64,000 nt of DNA. Source: Solirubrobacterales bacterium. GTDB lineage: Bacteria; Actinomycetota; Thermoleophilia; Solirubrobacterales; 70-9. Shown here one piece after another: positions 23,885 to 31,102 of the stretch (position 1 is the first letter of the stretch; the number at the start of each line of letters is the position of its first letter). The DNA lies in the NCBI GenBank assembly GCA_030152805.1, contig JASLIG010000020.1, positions 1 through 64,000 on the forward strand. The letters are read 5' to 3'. The notes beneath the pieces are model-generated. The model saw only the letters and a program-made list of their open reading frames with translations. It made no database searches and was not told the DNA's origin. A program made the position numbers and the translations under genes.

Positions 23885-24367
23885 ATGCAGGCACCGCTCA
23901 AGCACCGCTATCGCGAGGAGCCTGAAGCCGCGCTGGTGACGCTCTCGGCCGAGGGGGAGCTGGGCGAGGGGGTCTCCTGCTCCGTCAACACCGGCCGGGC
24001 GATCGCCGAGGCCGGCCTGCATCCTGCCTCCGGCGGCGACGGCAGCCAGCTCTGCTCGGGGGACATGCTGCTCGAGGCGCTCGCCGCCTGCGCCGGCGTA
24101 ACCCTGCGCGCGGTCTCGACCTCGCTGGGAATCGAGGTGCGGAGCGGCAAGGTCCGCGCCAGCGGTGAGCTCGACTTCCGGGGAACCCTCGCCGTCGATC
24201 GCGAAGCCCCGGTCGGCTTCAGGTCGATCCGCCTCGCCTTCGAGCTCGACACCGACGCTTCGGCCGAGCAGTTGGAGACGCTGCTGAAGCTGACCGAGCG
24301 CTACTGCGTCGTCTTCCAGACCCTGAGCAGCCCGCCCCAGCTCTCAGCGACGGTCGCGACCGGCTAA
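23885..24367 (+). CDS. OsmC/Ohr-family protein
   Basis: About 160 residues of the OsmC fold, a thiol-based peroxidase family for organic hydroperoxides. The first cysteine motif is in CSGDMLLEALAACAGVTL and the second cysteine in LTERYCVVFQTL. Many OsmC-like proteins with this spacing have unknown substrates. The ATG has GAGAGGAG upstream; GTG 23861 is the alternative. The MBL-fold gene follows 6 bases later. Confidence 0.87.
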   Translation: MQAPLKHRYREEPEAALVTLSAEGELGEGVSCSVNTGRAIAEAGLHPASGGDGSQLCSGDMLLEALAACAGVTLRAVSTSLGIEVRSGKVRASGELDFRGTLAVDREAPVGFRSIRLAFELDTDASAEQLETLLKLTERYCVVFQTLSSPPQLSATVATG

Positions 24368-24373
24368 GCGCGG

Positions 24374-25312
24374 GTGGCCGGGCCCCTGCGACATCTCGGT
24401 GAGCTGGCCAGGGCGCGGGCCACCCGGAGCGCCGCCCGACGCGAAGACGGACAGGCGCTGGGCGAGCTGGAGAAGGGGCGCCTGGAGCTGCCCGCTGGGC
24501 TGGAAGTCGAATGGCTGGGGGTCTCCGGCTACAGGCTGAGCGCGGAGGGGAAGACGCTCTTCGTCGATCCCTACGTCTCGCGCGTGCCGTTCGGTGACCT
24601 GCTGCGGCGCCGTCCCACCCTGCCCGATCCGGCGGCGCTGGATCGCTTCGTCCGCGCGCCGGGGGAGGTCGTCGGGGTGCTCGTCGGGCACACTCACTTC
24701 GACCACGCGGTGGATGCGCCGGCGATCGCGCGGCGCCACGGCTGCAGGGCGTACGGATCGGACTCCCTGGTCAACCTGATGGCGCTGCACGGCCTCGCCG
24801 ACCGGAGCGTCGAGGTCGAGCCCTACCGCACCTATGAGCTCGGCCCCTTCGAGGTCAGCTTCACGCCCAGCGTTCATTCCAAGCTGCTGCTCGGCCTCGC
24901 CGTTCCCTACGACGGCGACCTCACCTGCGAGCACCTCGACGCCCTCTCGCCAGCGGCCTACCGCTGCGGCCAGGTCTGGGGCATCGCGATCGAGGTCGCG
25001 GGCATCACCTTCTACCACCAGGGCAGCGCCAACCTGATCGACGAGGCGATCCGGGCCAGCGACGTCGACGTCTTCCTCGCCGGCATCGCCGGCCGCAGCT
25101 TCACCGACGACTACTGGCAGCGGATCATCCCCCGCCTCGACCCCAAGGTCGTAGTTCCCACTCACTACGATAACTTCTTCCGCCCCCTTGGCCAGCAGAT
25201 GGAGTTCGTCTCCAATGTCCAGCTCAACGGCCTCCCGAAGGAGATCGGTGCGGTAAGCCGCGACGCCAAGCTCGCCGCCCTCCCCCGCGCGGACTTCTCG
25301 ATAGACGTGTGA
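24374..25312 (+). CDS. MBL-fold metal-dependent hydrolase (UlaG-like)
   Basis: 312 residues with the metallo-beta-lactamase motif HTHFDH at about residue 112, a later histidine in PSVHSK, an aspartate-bearing strand, and PTHYDNFF near the end, as in UlaG/RomA-type hydrolases. The GTG start lies 6 bases after the OsmC stop, so they are co-transcribed. The physiological substrate is unknown. Confidence 0.85.
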   Translation: MAGPLRHLGELARARATRSAARREDGQALGELEKGRLELPAGLEVEWLGVSGYRLSAEGKTLFVDPYVSRVPFGDLLRRRPTLPDPAALDRFVRAPGEVVGVLVGHTHFDHAVDAPAIARRHGCRAYGSDSLVNLMALHGLADRSVEVEPYRTYELGPFEVSFTPSVHSKLLLGLAVPYDGDLTCEHLDALSPAAYRCGQVWGIAIEVAGITFYHQGSANLIDEAIRASDVDVFLAGIAGRSFTDDYWQRIIPRLDPKVVVPTHYDNFFRPLGQQMEFVSNVQLNGLPKEIGAVSRDAKLAALPRADFSIDV

Positions 25313-25345
25313 CACCCTGCGCGCCATCCATGCGTCGAGAGCACC

Positions 25346-25351
25346 TACCGT
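25346..25351 (+). promoter_or_regulatory. -10 box of leaderless promoter
   Basis: TACCGT ends 6 bases before the GTG at 25358. Confidence 0.4.
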
Positions 25352-25357
25352 CCTGTC

Positions 25358-25591
25358 GTGTTCGCAATCGAACCAGGCGACGCCGGTGAGCTGATCGAAG
25401 CTGCCGTCACAGCCATTTCAGTTCTGGGTGGGACGATGGCGTACTGTAGTGGCTACTCCGCGTCTCAAGCGATGTCTGAGGAGCAGCCTCACGAGGTCCT
25501 TGGCCAGCGGGTCAACGAAGGACTGGGGGAAGGCTTCTCGTGGGGATGGCCGACGGCCATCGTGGCTCTTATCATCGTGATATGGACCTGA
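25358..25591 (+). CDS. Small membrane-associated protein, unknown (first of a pair)
   Basis: 77 residues with an N-terminal hydrophobic stretch (AAVTAISVLGGTMAYCSGY) and a C-terminal helix (WGWPTAIVALIIVIW) ending at the stop. The GTG is placed by the TACCGT box. It overlaps the next gene by TGATG, so the two are translationally coupled. No family recognised. Confidence 0.6.
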   Translation: MFAIEPGDAGELIEAAVTAISVLGGTMAYCSGYSASQAMSEEQPHEVLGQRVNEGLGEGFSWGWPTAIVALIIVIWT

Positions 25592-25776
25592 TGGCTCGGT
25601 TTCTCAAATTCCCCCGAGGAGCAGTCCTCCTCAGCTCCCTCGTCTCGGCGGCGACAGGCATCGCAATCATCGGCTTCGGCGCGCCGCCAGCCACCCTGAT
25701 CCTTGTTTCCTGGGTGGGAGCCACCGTCTACATGCCGCTGCAATCACGGATCAACCGCCGACTCGGTCGCCGGTAG
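25591..25776 (+). CDS. Small membrane protein, unknown (second of a pair)
   Basis: 61 residues with two predicted helices (AVLLSSLVSAATGIAIIGFG and TLILVSWVGATVYM) and a basic C-terminus (SRINRRLGRR). The ATG shares a base with the preceding stop codon; ATG 25582 would also be in frame. It is convergent with the DUF1697 gene. Confidence 0.6.
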   Translation: MARFLKFPRGAVLLSSLVSAATGIAIIGFGAPPATLILVSWVGATVYMPLQSRINRRLGRR

Positions 25777-25788
25777 GCCGCCAGTCAC

Positions 25789-26373
25789 TCAGGAAAGTAC
25801 TTTGGCGGCGATTTGCTCGACGGTGCCCTTGGTCCTGATCGTGGTCGGGCCCAATGCCCCAGCGACCGCCTTCAGGTCGAGGTCCGAATCGGAAAGGCCG
25901 CCCCGCGGCAGCCAGTAGAGCTCCCGGCCCTGGATCGCGAGACGGTCGGCGTGGCTCGATAGCGCGAGGGCCTTCCTGCGGGCGGCCGCCGTCGGTTTCG
26001 CCGCCAGGAAGGCGATCTGCAGCTTCCCCTTGGATCTATCGTGCGCTGCGGAATCGAAGGGCTCGTGCTCGGCGACTTTCTGCAGCTCCGCCGCGCCGCG
26101 GAGGAAGACCGGGACCTCGTAGCCGAGCGCCTCGCCGAGCCCTGCTTCGATCCGCGCGGTCAGCGCCGCCTCCTCAGTGCTATCGCTGGAGAAGATCACG
26201 TTGCCGCTGGCGCGAAAGCAGGCCACGTCGGCAAAGCCAAGCTGCCCGAACTCCTTGCGCAGTTCCTCGTTCTTGATCCGGCGACCGCCGAGGTTCATTC
26301 CCCGCAGGAAGGCGACGTGGGTCTCACGGCCGCAACGATACGCGGCGGCAGATCTGGCGCCGCGTGCAAGCAT
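25789..26373 (-). CDS. DUF1697 family protein
   Basis: About 194 residues. The DUF1697 signature HVAFLRGMNLGGRRIKNEEL is followed by CFRASGNVIFSS and a C-terminal RTKGTVEQIA. The family's role is unknown. ATG 26373 is the only canonical start before the conserved region, although 15-20 residues then precede the domain. It is only 6 bases from the divergent peroxiredoxin start. Confidence 0.85.
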   Translation of the reverse strand: MLARGARSAAAYRCGRETHVAFLRGMNLGGRRIKNEELRKEFGQLGFADVACFRASGNVIFSSDSTEEAALTARIEAGLGEALGYEVPVFLRGAAELQKVAEHEPFDSAAHDRSKGKLQIAFLAAKPTAAARRKALALSSHADRLAIQGRELYWLPRGGLSDSDLDLKAVAGALGPTTIRTKGTVEQIAAKVLS

Positions 26374-26379
26374 GCGCCC

Positions 26380-26964
26380 GTGAGCACCGACTTCAACGAG
26401 CTGCCGGCCGGCCTGCCGGTTCCCGAGGACGACGGTGCCGCGGATCACCTCGAAGGGTCGCCTTTGCCGGACCTGGCGCTGCCCTCGACCCAGGGCGGAT
26501 CGCTGCCGCTGGTGGAAGCAGCGGGAAGCCGCCTGGTCGCCTACGTCTACCCCCGCACCGGCGTCCCTGGTCAGCCGTCGCCCACCGGCTGGGACGACAT
26601 CCCGGGCGCCCGCGGCTGCACGCCGCAGAGCTGCGCCTACCGCGACGCCCTGGCGGAGTTCAGGCAACTCGGTGCCGCCGTCCTCGGCATCAGCGCCCAG
26701 AGCCCAACCGAACAGCGCGAGTTCGCCGAGCGCGAGCACATCCCCTTCCCCCTGCTCAGCGACCCCGACCTCGCGCTCGCCGAGGCGCTGCGACTCCCCA
26801 CCTTCGAGGTCGGCGGAACGGCCCTATACAAGCGCCTCACCTTCGTCGCCAAAGCGGGCAGAATCGTCAGGGTCTTCTATCCCGTCTTCCCGCCCGACCG
26901 CAATGCCGGCGAGGTGCTCAGCTGGCTGCGCGGGTCTATCTCCAGTGGAGGCGGCCGGAATTGA
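26380..26964 (+). CDS. Peroxiredoxin (AhpC/TSA, BCP-like)
   Basis: About 194 residues with a thioredoxin fold. The cysteine motif GCTPQSCAYRDAL matches the atypical 2-Cys pattern of BCP peroxiredoxins (peroxidatic and resolving cysteines five apart), and the Arg-bearing strand FVAKAGRIVRVFYP follows. It reduces hydroperoxides via thioredoxin. GTG start. The last 19 bases run into the 3' end of the convergent tmRNA gene. Confidence 0.88.
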   Translation: MSTDFNELPAGLPVPEDDGAADHLEGSPLPDLALPSTQGGSLPLVEAAGSRLVAYVYPRTGVPGQPSPTGWDDIPGARGCTPQSCAYRDALAEFRQLGAAVLGISAQSPTEQREFAEREHIPFPLLSDPDLALAEALRLPTFEVGGTALYKRLTFVAKAGRIVRVFYPVFPPDRNAGEVLSWLRGSISSGGGRN

Positions 26965-27304
26965 ACCGGCGTCCGAGGTCGTAGCGCGAAGGCTTCTACA
27001 GGTTTAGCCGGCGCTTGGTTCTCGTCTCCCGGGGTCCGCGCCGGCGGGCACTGCGGGAGACAGAGCCCTCTGAGATTTCCCCTGGCGGACGGGGCGATCC
27101 GCCTGGGTGAGCCCGCATTCTGAAGCCGGCTGCCCTCCCCGCGGGCGGGGGAGGACCGACTCTCATCGCCTAGGTTCTAGCTAGGCAGCGAGGGCGAACT
27201 CATGGTCCGCACGTATTGGTTTTTGCCGGTGTTTAACGAGGCCTCCGACAACCTCGACCTGCAACCGTTCGCACGGACCGACCACGTCGAAGCCTGTCGC
27301 CCCC
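26946..27304 (-). ncRNA. ssrA: tmRNA
   Basis: 359-nt one-piece tmRNA. The 5' end GGGGGCGACAGGCTTCGACG and 3' end ACGCCGGTTCAATTCCGGCC followed by GCCTCCA form the tRNA-like domain; the seven-base acceptor stem pairs completely with one G-U. CCA is not encoded. The tag frame at 27181-27210 reads from an Ala GCG to TAG and gives ADHEFALAA, with the usual ALAA degron. smpB and rnr lie 3.3 kb upstream. Confidence 0.95.
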
Positions 27305-27321
27305 GTGCTATGTGTGGACCG

Positions 27322-27327
27322 ATTGTA
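27322..27327 (-). promoter_or_regulatory. -10 box of the tmRNA promoter
   Basis: TACAAT on the minus strand, about 18 bases before the mature 5' end, so a short leader would be removed by RNase P. Confidence 0.5.
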
Positions 27328-27337
27328 CGGAGTCGGG

Positions 27338-27343
27338 TAGGAA
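27338..27343 (+). promoter_or_regulatory. -10 box of leaderless promoter for the flavoprotein
   Basis: TAGGAA(T) ends 6-7 bases before the GTG at 27351, back to back with the tmRNA promoter. Confidence 0.4.
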
Positions 27344-27350
27344 TACCAGC

Positions 27351-28718
27351 GTGGCCAAGGAGTTCGACGCGATCGTGGTCGGCGCCGGGGCGCCGGGCGA
27401 GGTATGCGCCGGGCGCCTGGCCGACGGCGGCCTAACGGTCGCGATCGTCGAGCCGCACCTGGTCGGCGGCGAGTGCTCCTATTACGCCTGCATGCCTTCC
27501 AAGGCGCTGCTGCGGCCATCCGACCTGCTCGCCGAGGCGCGGCGGGTCCCCGGGATCGCGGTCAGCGACAAACTCGATCCACAGGCCGTGCTCGACCGCC
27601 GCGACGAGGTGATCCACGACCTCGACGACTCCGGACAGCTCCCTTGGCTGGAAGAACGGGGTATCGAGCTCTTCCGCGACAGCGGCGCGCTCGACGGCGA
27701 GCGCCGGGTGCGGATCGGCGAGGAGGTGCTGAGCGCACGGCGCGCGATCGTGCTGGCCACCGGCAGCGGCGCGGCGATGCCGCCGATCGAGGGCCTCGAC
27801 ACGGTCGGGGCCTGGAACAACCGCCAGGGCACGGGTTCGAAGCACGTGCCGGAGAGCATGGTCGTGCTGGGCGGCGGCCCGGTGGGTTGCGAGCTCTCGC
27901 AGGCCTGGTCCTCGCTCGGCACCCGGGTGACCCTGATCGAGGGTGGCGAGCGCGTCCTCTCCCGCGAGGAGCCCTTCGCCGGAGAGGAAGTCGCCACCGC
28001 GCTGCGCGACCGACACGGCGTCGACGTCCGCACGGGAGCCCTAGCGCAGCGGGTCAGCCGCGCAGACGGCCTCGTTACGGTCGAGCTCGAGGACGGCAAC
28101 GAGATGAAGGCCACAGAGATCCTCGTCGCCGTCGGGCGCAAACCGCGCAGCGCCGGGATTGGCCTGGAGACCGTCGGCGTGGAGCCCGGCGAGCGAGGCT
28201 TCATCGAGACCGACGACCGCCTGCGGGTGAACGGCAACGAGTGGCTCTACGCGATCGGCGATGTCAACGGGCGGGCCCTGTTCACCCACATGGGCAAGTA
28301 CCAGGCCTGGGTCGCCGCCGAGAACGCGCTGGGACGCCAGGTCGAAGCGGGCGCGGAAGCGATCGGCTCGCCCCGCGTCACCTTCACCGACCCCCAGGTG
28401 GCCGCCGCCGGAAAGACGCTGGCGCAGGCGCGGGATGCGGGCATCGATGCCAGAGTCGTCGACGTCCCCACCGACGGCACCGCCGGCGCCAGCTTCCAGG
28501 GCAGGGAAACCGGCGGCACCTCCCGCATCGTCGTCGACGAGTCGCGCCAAGTGATCGTCGGGGCCACCTTCACCGGCTTCGAGACCGCCGACTTCCTCCA
28601 CGCCGCCACCGTCGCAATAGTCGGCGAAGTCCCCCTCCCCAAGCTAAGACATGCGGTTGCCGCATACCCAAGCCGCAGCGAGATCTGGCTAAAGCTCCTC
28701 GAGGCCTACGGTCTGTAG
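27351..28718 (+). CDS. FAD/NAD(P) disulfide oxidoreductase, Lpd/MerA-like
   Basis: 455 residues: FAD-binding IVVGAGAPGEVCAGRLA, redox pair in GGECSYYACMPSKALL (Cys-x4-Cys as in class I reductases), NAD(P) loop VVLGGGPVGCELSQ, and second FAD motif LYAIGDVNG. The C-terminal dimer motif that normally carries the catalytic His (HPTxSE) reads YPSRSE, with Tyr instead of His. That departs from true lipoamide dehydrogenase; a quinone or other disulfide reductase role is possible. Confidence 0.88.
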   Translation: MAKEFDAIVVGAGAPGEVCAGRLADGGLTVAIVEPHLVGGECSYYACMPSKALLRPSDLLAEARRVPGIAVSDKLDPQAVLDRRDEVIHDLDDSGQLPWLEERGIELFRDSGALDGERRVRIGEEVLSARRAIVLATGSGAAMPPIEGLDTVGAWNNRQGTGSKHVPESMVVLGGGPVGCELSQAWSSLGTRVTLIEGGERVLSREEPFAGEEVATALRDRHGVDVRTGALAQRVSRADGLVTVELEDGNEMKATEILVAVGRKPRSAGIGLETVGVEPGERGFIETDDRLRVNGNEWLYAIGDVNGRALFTHMGKYQAWVAAENALGRQVEAGAEAIGSPRVTFTDPQVAAAGKTLAQARDAGIDARVVDVPTDGTAGASFQGRETGGTSRIVVDESRQVIVGATFTGFETADFLHAATVAIVGEVPLPKLRHAVAAYPSRSEIWLKLLEAYGL

Positions 28719-28731
28719 CACCAGCCTGCTG

Positions 28732-28859
28732 AGCGATCCCCAGTAGGGGTGGAGCGTCTTGTACTTTTTCGGCAACCCCTTGCGGCGCCAGCCACCGCGT
28801 CTCCACCGAAAAAGTTAAGCGGAACCCCTACTGGGGATCGCTGGTTAAGCGGAACCCCC
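28732..28859. repeat. Composite inverted and direct repeat element
   Basis: A perfect 19-bp inverted repeat (28732-28750 with 28824-28842) encloses a nested 10-bp pair ACTTTTTCGG/CCGAAAAAGT (28763-28772, 28806-28815). The 15-16-base word GTTAAGCGGAACCCC occurs twice (28814 and 28844). It fills the gap between two convergent genes. Confidence 0.75.
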
Positions 28860-28871
28860 GCTGAAGCCCGC

Positions 28872-30605
28872 TCAGACCTGAGAGCGGCGCTTCAGGTCTT
28901 CAAGCACGTCCTGGGGAAAGCCCGGCACCTCGTCGAGATCGTCGACGGACGCAAAGCGCCCTAGCCGCTCGCGATGGGCGAGCAGGCGGGTCGCCTGCGT
29001 TACCGAGAGGTTCTCGGCGCGCAGCTGCTCAAAGCTGACCGAGTTGAGATCGATCGTGGCACCGGAAGCGGCTGCCGGCGCCGGCGGCTCTGGGGTCGCC
29101 GGCGGCGTCGGCGGCGCTGGTGTGGGTGGAGGCGGAGTCGGCTGCGGTGACGGAGTCGGCGCGGGCGGAATCGGGCTCGGCGGAACCGGCTCTGGCGCGG
29201 GCGGAACGGGCGGCCCGGGGTCGGGAGCCGGAGGCGTGGGCTCGGGCGTCGGCGGCGGAGCGGGTGGGGTCGGTTGCGGAGACACCTGTCCGGACTGGCC
29301 CCCGCCCTGCACGGACTGGATCACCGCCTGCTCGGCCGCGGCGGCGCGCCGCTCGGCCTCGCGAGCGCGCTCTTCCGCCTGGGCGACGCTGTCGCGGATC
29401 TCCTGCAGCCTCCGCTCGCGCTCCTCCTCTTCGGACTTCAGCTTCGCCAGGCGCTCCGCCTCGGCCGCGCGGCGCTCCGCCTCCTTGGTGCGCTCTTCGA
29501 TCTGGCGCAACCGCTCCTGCGCCTCGGCCATCGCCCGCTCCTGCGCTTCGCGTTCCTGCTGCAAGCGCTGCTCGGCGGTCTCCAGGCCGGCAACCGCGGC
29601 TGCCTCGCCGGTCGGCGGCGCCGTGGGCGCCTGTGAAGCCGGAGGCGAGACCGAGGGCATGCTCTGCGTCACCGGGCCCGCTTGAGCGCGCGCGGCGCGC
29701 TCTTCGGCCTCGCGCTGCTGGCGCTCGGCCTCCTGGATGCGCCGGTCGGCCTCGGCTCGGATCCGTTCCTCCTCGCGCTGGATCTCGGCCACCTTGTCCT
29801 GAACGCGCTGTTCGGCGACGGCCGGGTCCTCGTAGCCGAGGGGGGCGCCGGGGGCCACGGGCGCGAGGGGCGGCGTGGGTTGAGCAGCGGGCGGAAGCGG
29901 TGGCGTCGTGACCGGTTCGGGGGGGACCGGAGGCACCATCGGTGGCGGCACCGGCGCAAGGGGTGGCTGCGGCGGCGGCGCGCCCTGCTGAAGCTGTTCG
30001 CGCTCGTGCGCGGCGCGCGCCTCGGCCAGCTGGCGTTCGGCCTTGGCGGCTTCCTTGCGCGCCCGCCGGCTGTCGGCGCGGCCGCCCTTGCCCGCCGGCT
30101 TCTGGCGACGTTCGGCGCGCTTTGCGACCCGTTCTTCCTTGCGGCGCTTGGCCTCCTCCTGGCGCCGCTTGCGGTGCTCGAGGCGGGCGGCGCGCTGCTG
30201 CTCGCGAGCCTGCTTGCGCTTCTCCTTGGCGTTCGCCGGCGGCACCGCGGCCGGTGGCGGCGTCGAGCCGCTCGGCGGGGCCCCGGGGGGCGGGGTCGCC
30301 GGCAGCTCCGCCGTCTGTGCCTGCGCCGGGGCGGCCATCGGTGGAGGCGCCTGCGCCGGGGGCGGCGGGGGTTGCGGCGTGCCCGGCTTGGTGGCCTTCT
30401 CCTTGTTGCGCCGCTGGGTGATGCTGATCACCAGCAGGAGCAGCAGAATCGCCGCAACCAGTCCGCCGACGAAGTACTGGATGTGATCGCTGACGAAATC
30501 GCCCGCCTCGCTGGGGAAGGATTCAGCCTGGGCCTGCGCAGGGATGGCCAGAGCCAGAGCGATGAGGGTCACCGTGGACCACAGCAGGGCAATCCTGGAA
30601 CGCAT
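28872..30605 (-). CDS. Membrane-anchored Pro-rich/coiled-coil protein with C-terminal HhH domain
   Basis: 577 residues, no known name. Two hydrophobic segments (residues 5-25, signal-like, and 45-62) are followed by alternating Pro-rich stretches and highly charged Arg/Glu/Ala coiled coils (about 105-200 and 265-440), then a Pro-rich spacer and a helix-hairpin-helix domain of ComEA type (about 518-577: LNSVSFEQL, VDDLDEVPGFPQDVLEDL). HhH domains of this type bind DNA or mediate protein contacts. The ATG lies 11 bases after smpB. Possible roles: envelope DNA-binding or scaffold. Confidence 0.75.
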   Translation of the reverse strand: MRSRIALLWSTVTLIALALAIPAQAQAESFPSEAGDFVSDHIQYFVGGLVAAILLLLLVISITQRRNKEKATKPGTPQPPPPPAQAPPPMAAPAQAQTAELPATPPPGAPPSGSTPPPAAVPPANAKEKRKQAREQQRAARLEHRKRRQEEAKRRKEERVAKRAERRQKPAGKGGRADSRRARKEAAKAERQLAEARAAHEREQLQQGAPPPQPPLAPVPPPMVPPVPPEPVTTPPLPPAAQPTPPLAPVAPGAPLGYEDPAVAEQRVQDKVAEIQREEERIRAEADRRIQEAERQQREAEERAARAQAGPVTQSMPSVSPPASQAPTAPPTGEAAAVAGLETAEQRLQQEREAQERAMAEAQERLRQIEERTKEAERRAAEAERLAKLKSEEEERERRLQEIRDSVAQAEERAREAERRAAAAEQAVIQSVQGGGQSGQVSPQPTPPAPPPTPEPTPPAPDPGPPVPPAPEPVPPSPIPPAPTPSPQPTPPPPTPAPPTPPATPEPPAPAAASGATIDLNSVSFEQLRAENLSVTQATRLLAHRERLGRFASVDDLDEVPGFPQDVLEDLKRRSQV

Positions 30606-30616
30606 CGGTCCCGAAG

Positions 30617-31102
30617 CTACCTCATCCGGCCCTTGAATTCCCGCTCGACTTCCCGGCGCACGTCGCGGTCCGCGATCTCCCGCCGCCGGTCGCGGCCCTC
30701 CTTGCCGCGTGCCAGCGCCAGCTCCACCTTCGCCCGCGGCCCTTTGAAGTAGATGCGAAGCGGGATCAGCGTCAGGCCTTTCTCCGCGGTCTTGCCGATC
30801 AGCCGTTCGATCTCGGCCTTGTGCAGGAGCAGCTTGCGCGGGCGCTCCGGCTCGTGGTTCTCGCGGCTTGCCGGTTCGTAGGGCGGGATATGCAGGTTGC
30901 GCAGCCAAACCTCCCCCCTCTCTACCACCGCGTAGGCGTCGGTCATCTGCGCCTTGCCCCCGCGCAGGGACTTCACCTCGGAGCCCAGCAGAACGATCCC
31001 CGCCTCCATCTTTTCCACCGGTTCGAACTTGTGGCGGGCCCGCCGGTTGGTGGCGACATCGCCGGAGGCAGGCTGGCGCTGCGCCTTCTGCTTCTTAGCC
31101 AT
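30617..31102 (-). CDS. smpB: SsrA-binding protein SmpB
   Basis: 161 residues; binds tmRNA and delivers it to stalled ribosomes. Motifs: NRRARHKFEP, EAGIVLLGSEVKSLR, DAYAVVERGEVWLRNLHIPPY and the basic C-terminal tail KEGRDRRREIADRDVRREV. It overlaps the rnr end by 8 bases. Together with ssrA and rnr it provides trans-translation and decay of the faulty mRNA. Confidence 0.97.
   Translation of the reverse strand: MAKKQKAQRQPASGDVATNRRARHKFEPVEKMEAGIVLLGSEVKSLRGGKAQMTDAYAVVERGEVWLRNLHIPPYEPASRENHEPERPRKLLLHKAEIERLIGKTAEKGLTLIPLRIYFKGPRAKVELALARGKEGRDRRREIADRDVRREVEREFKGRMR

Noticed and set aside
26374..26739. Longer N-terminus for the DUF1697 protein
   Set aside because: It would be antisense to the peroxiredoxin coding region, and the extra residues are compositionally random.
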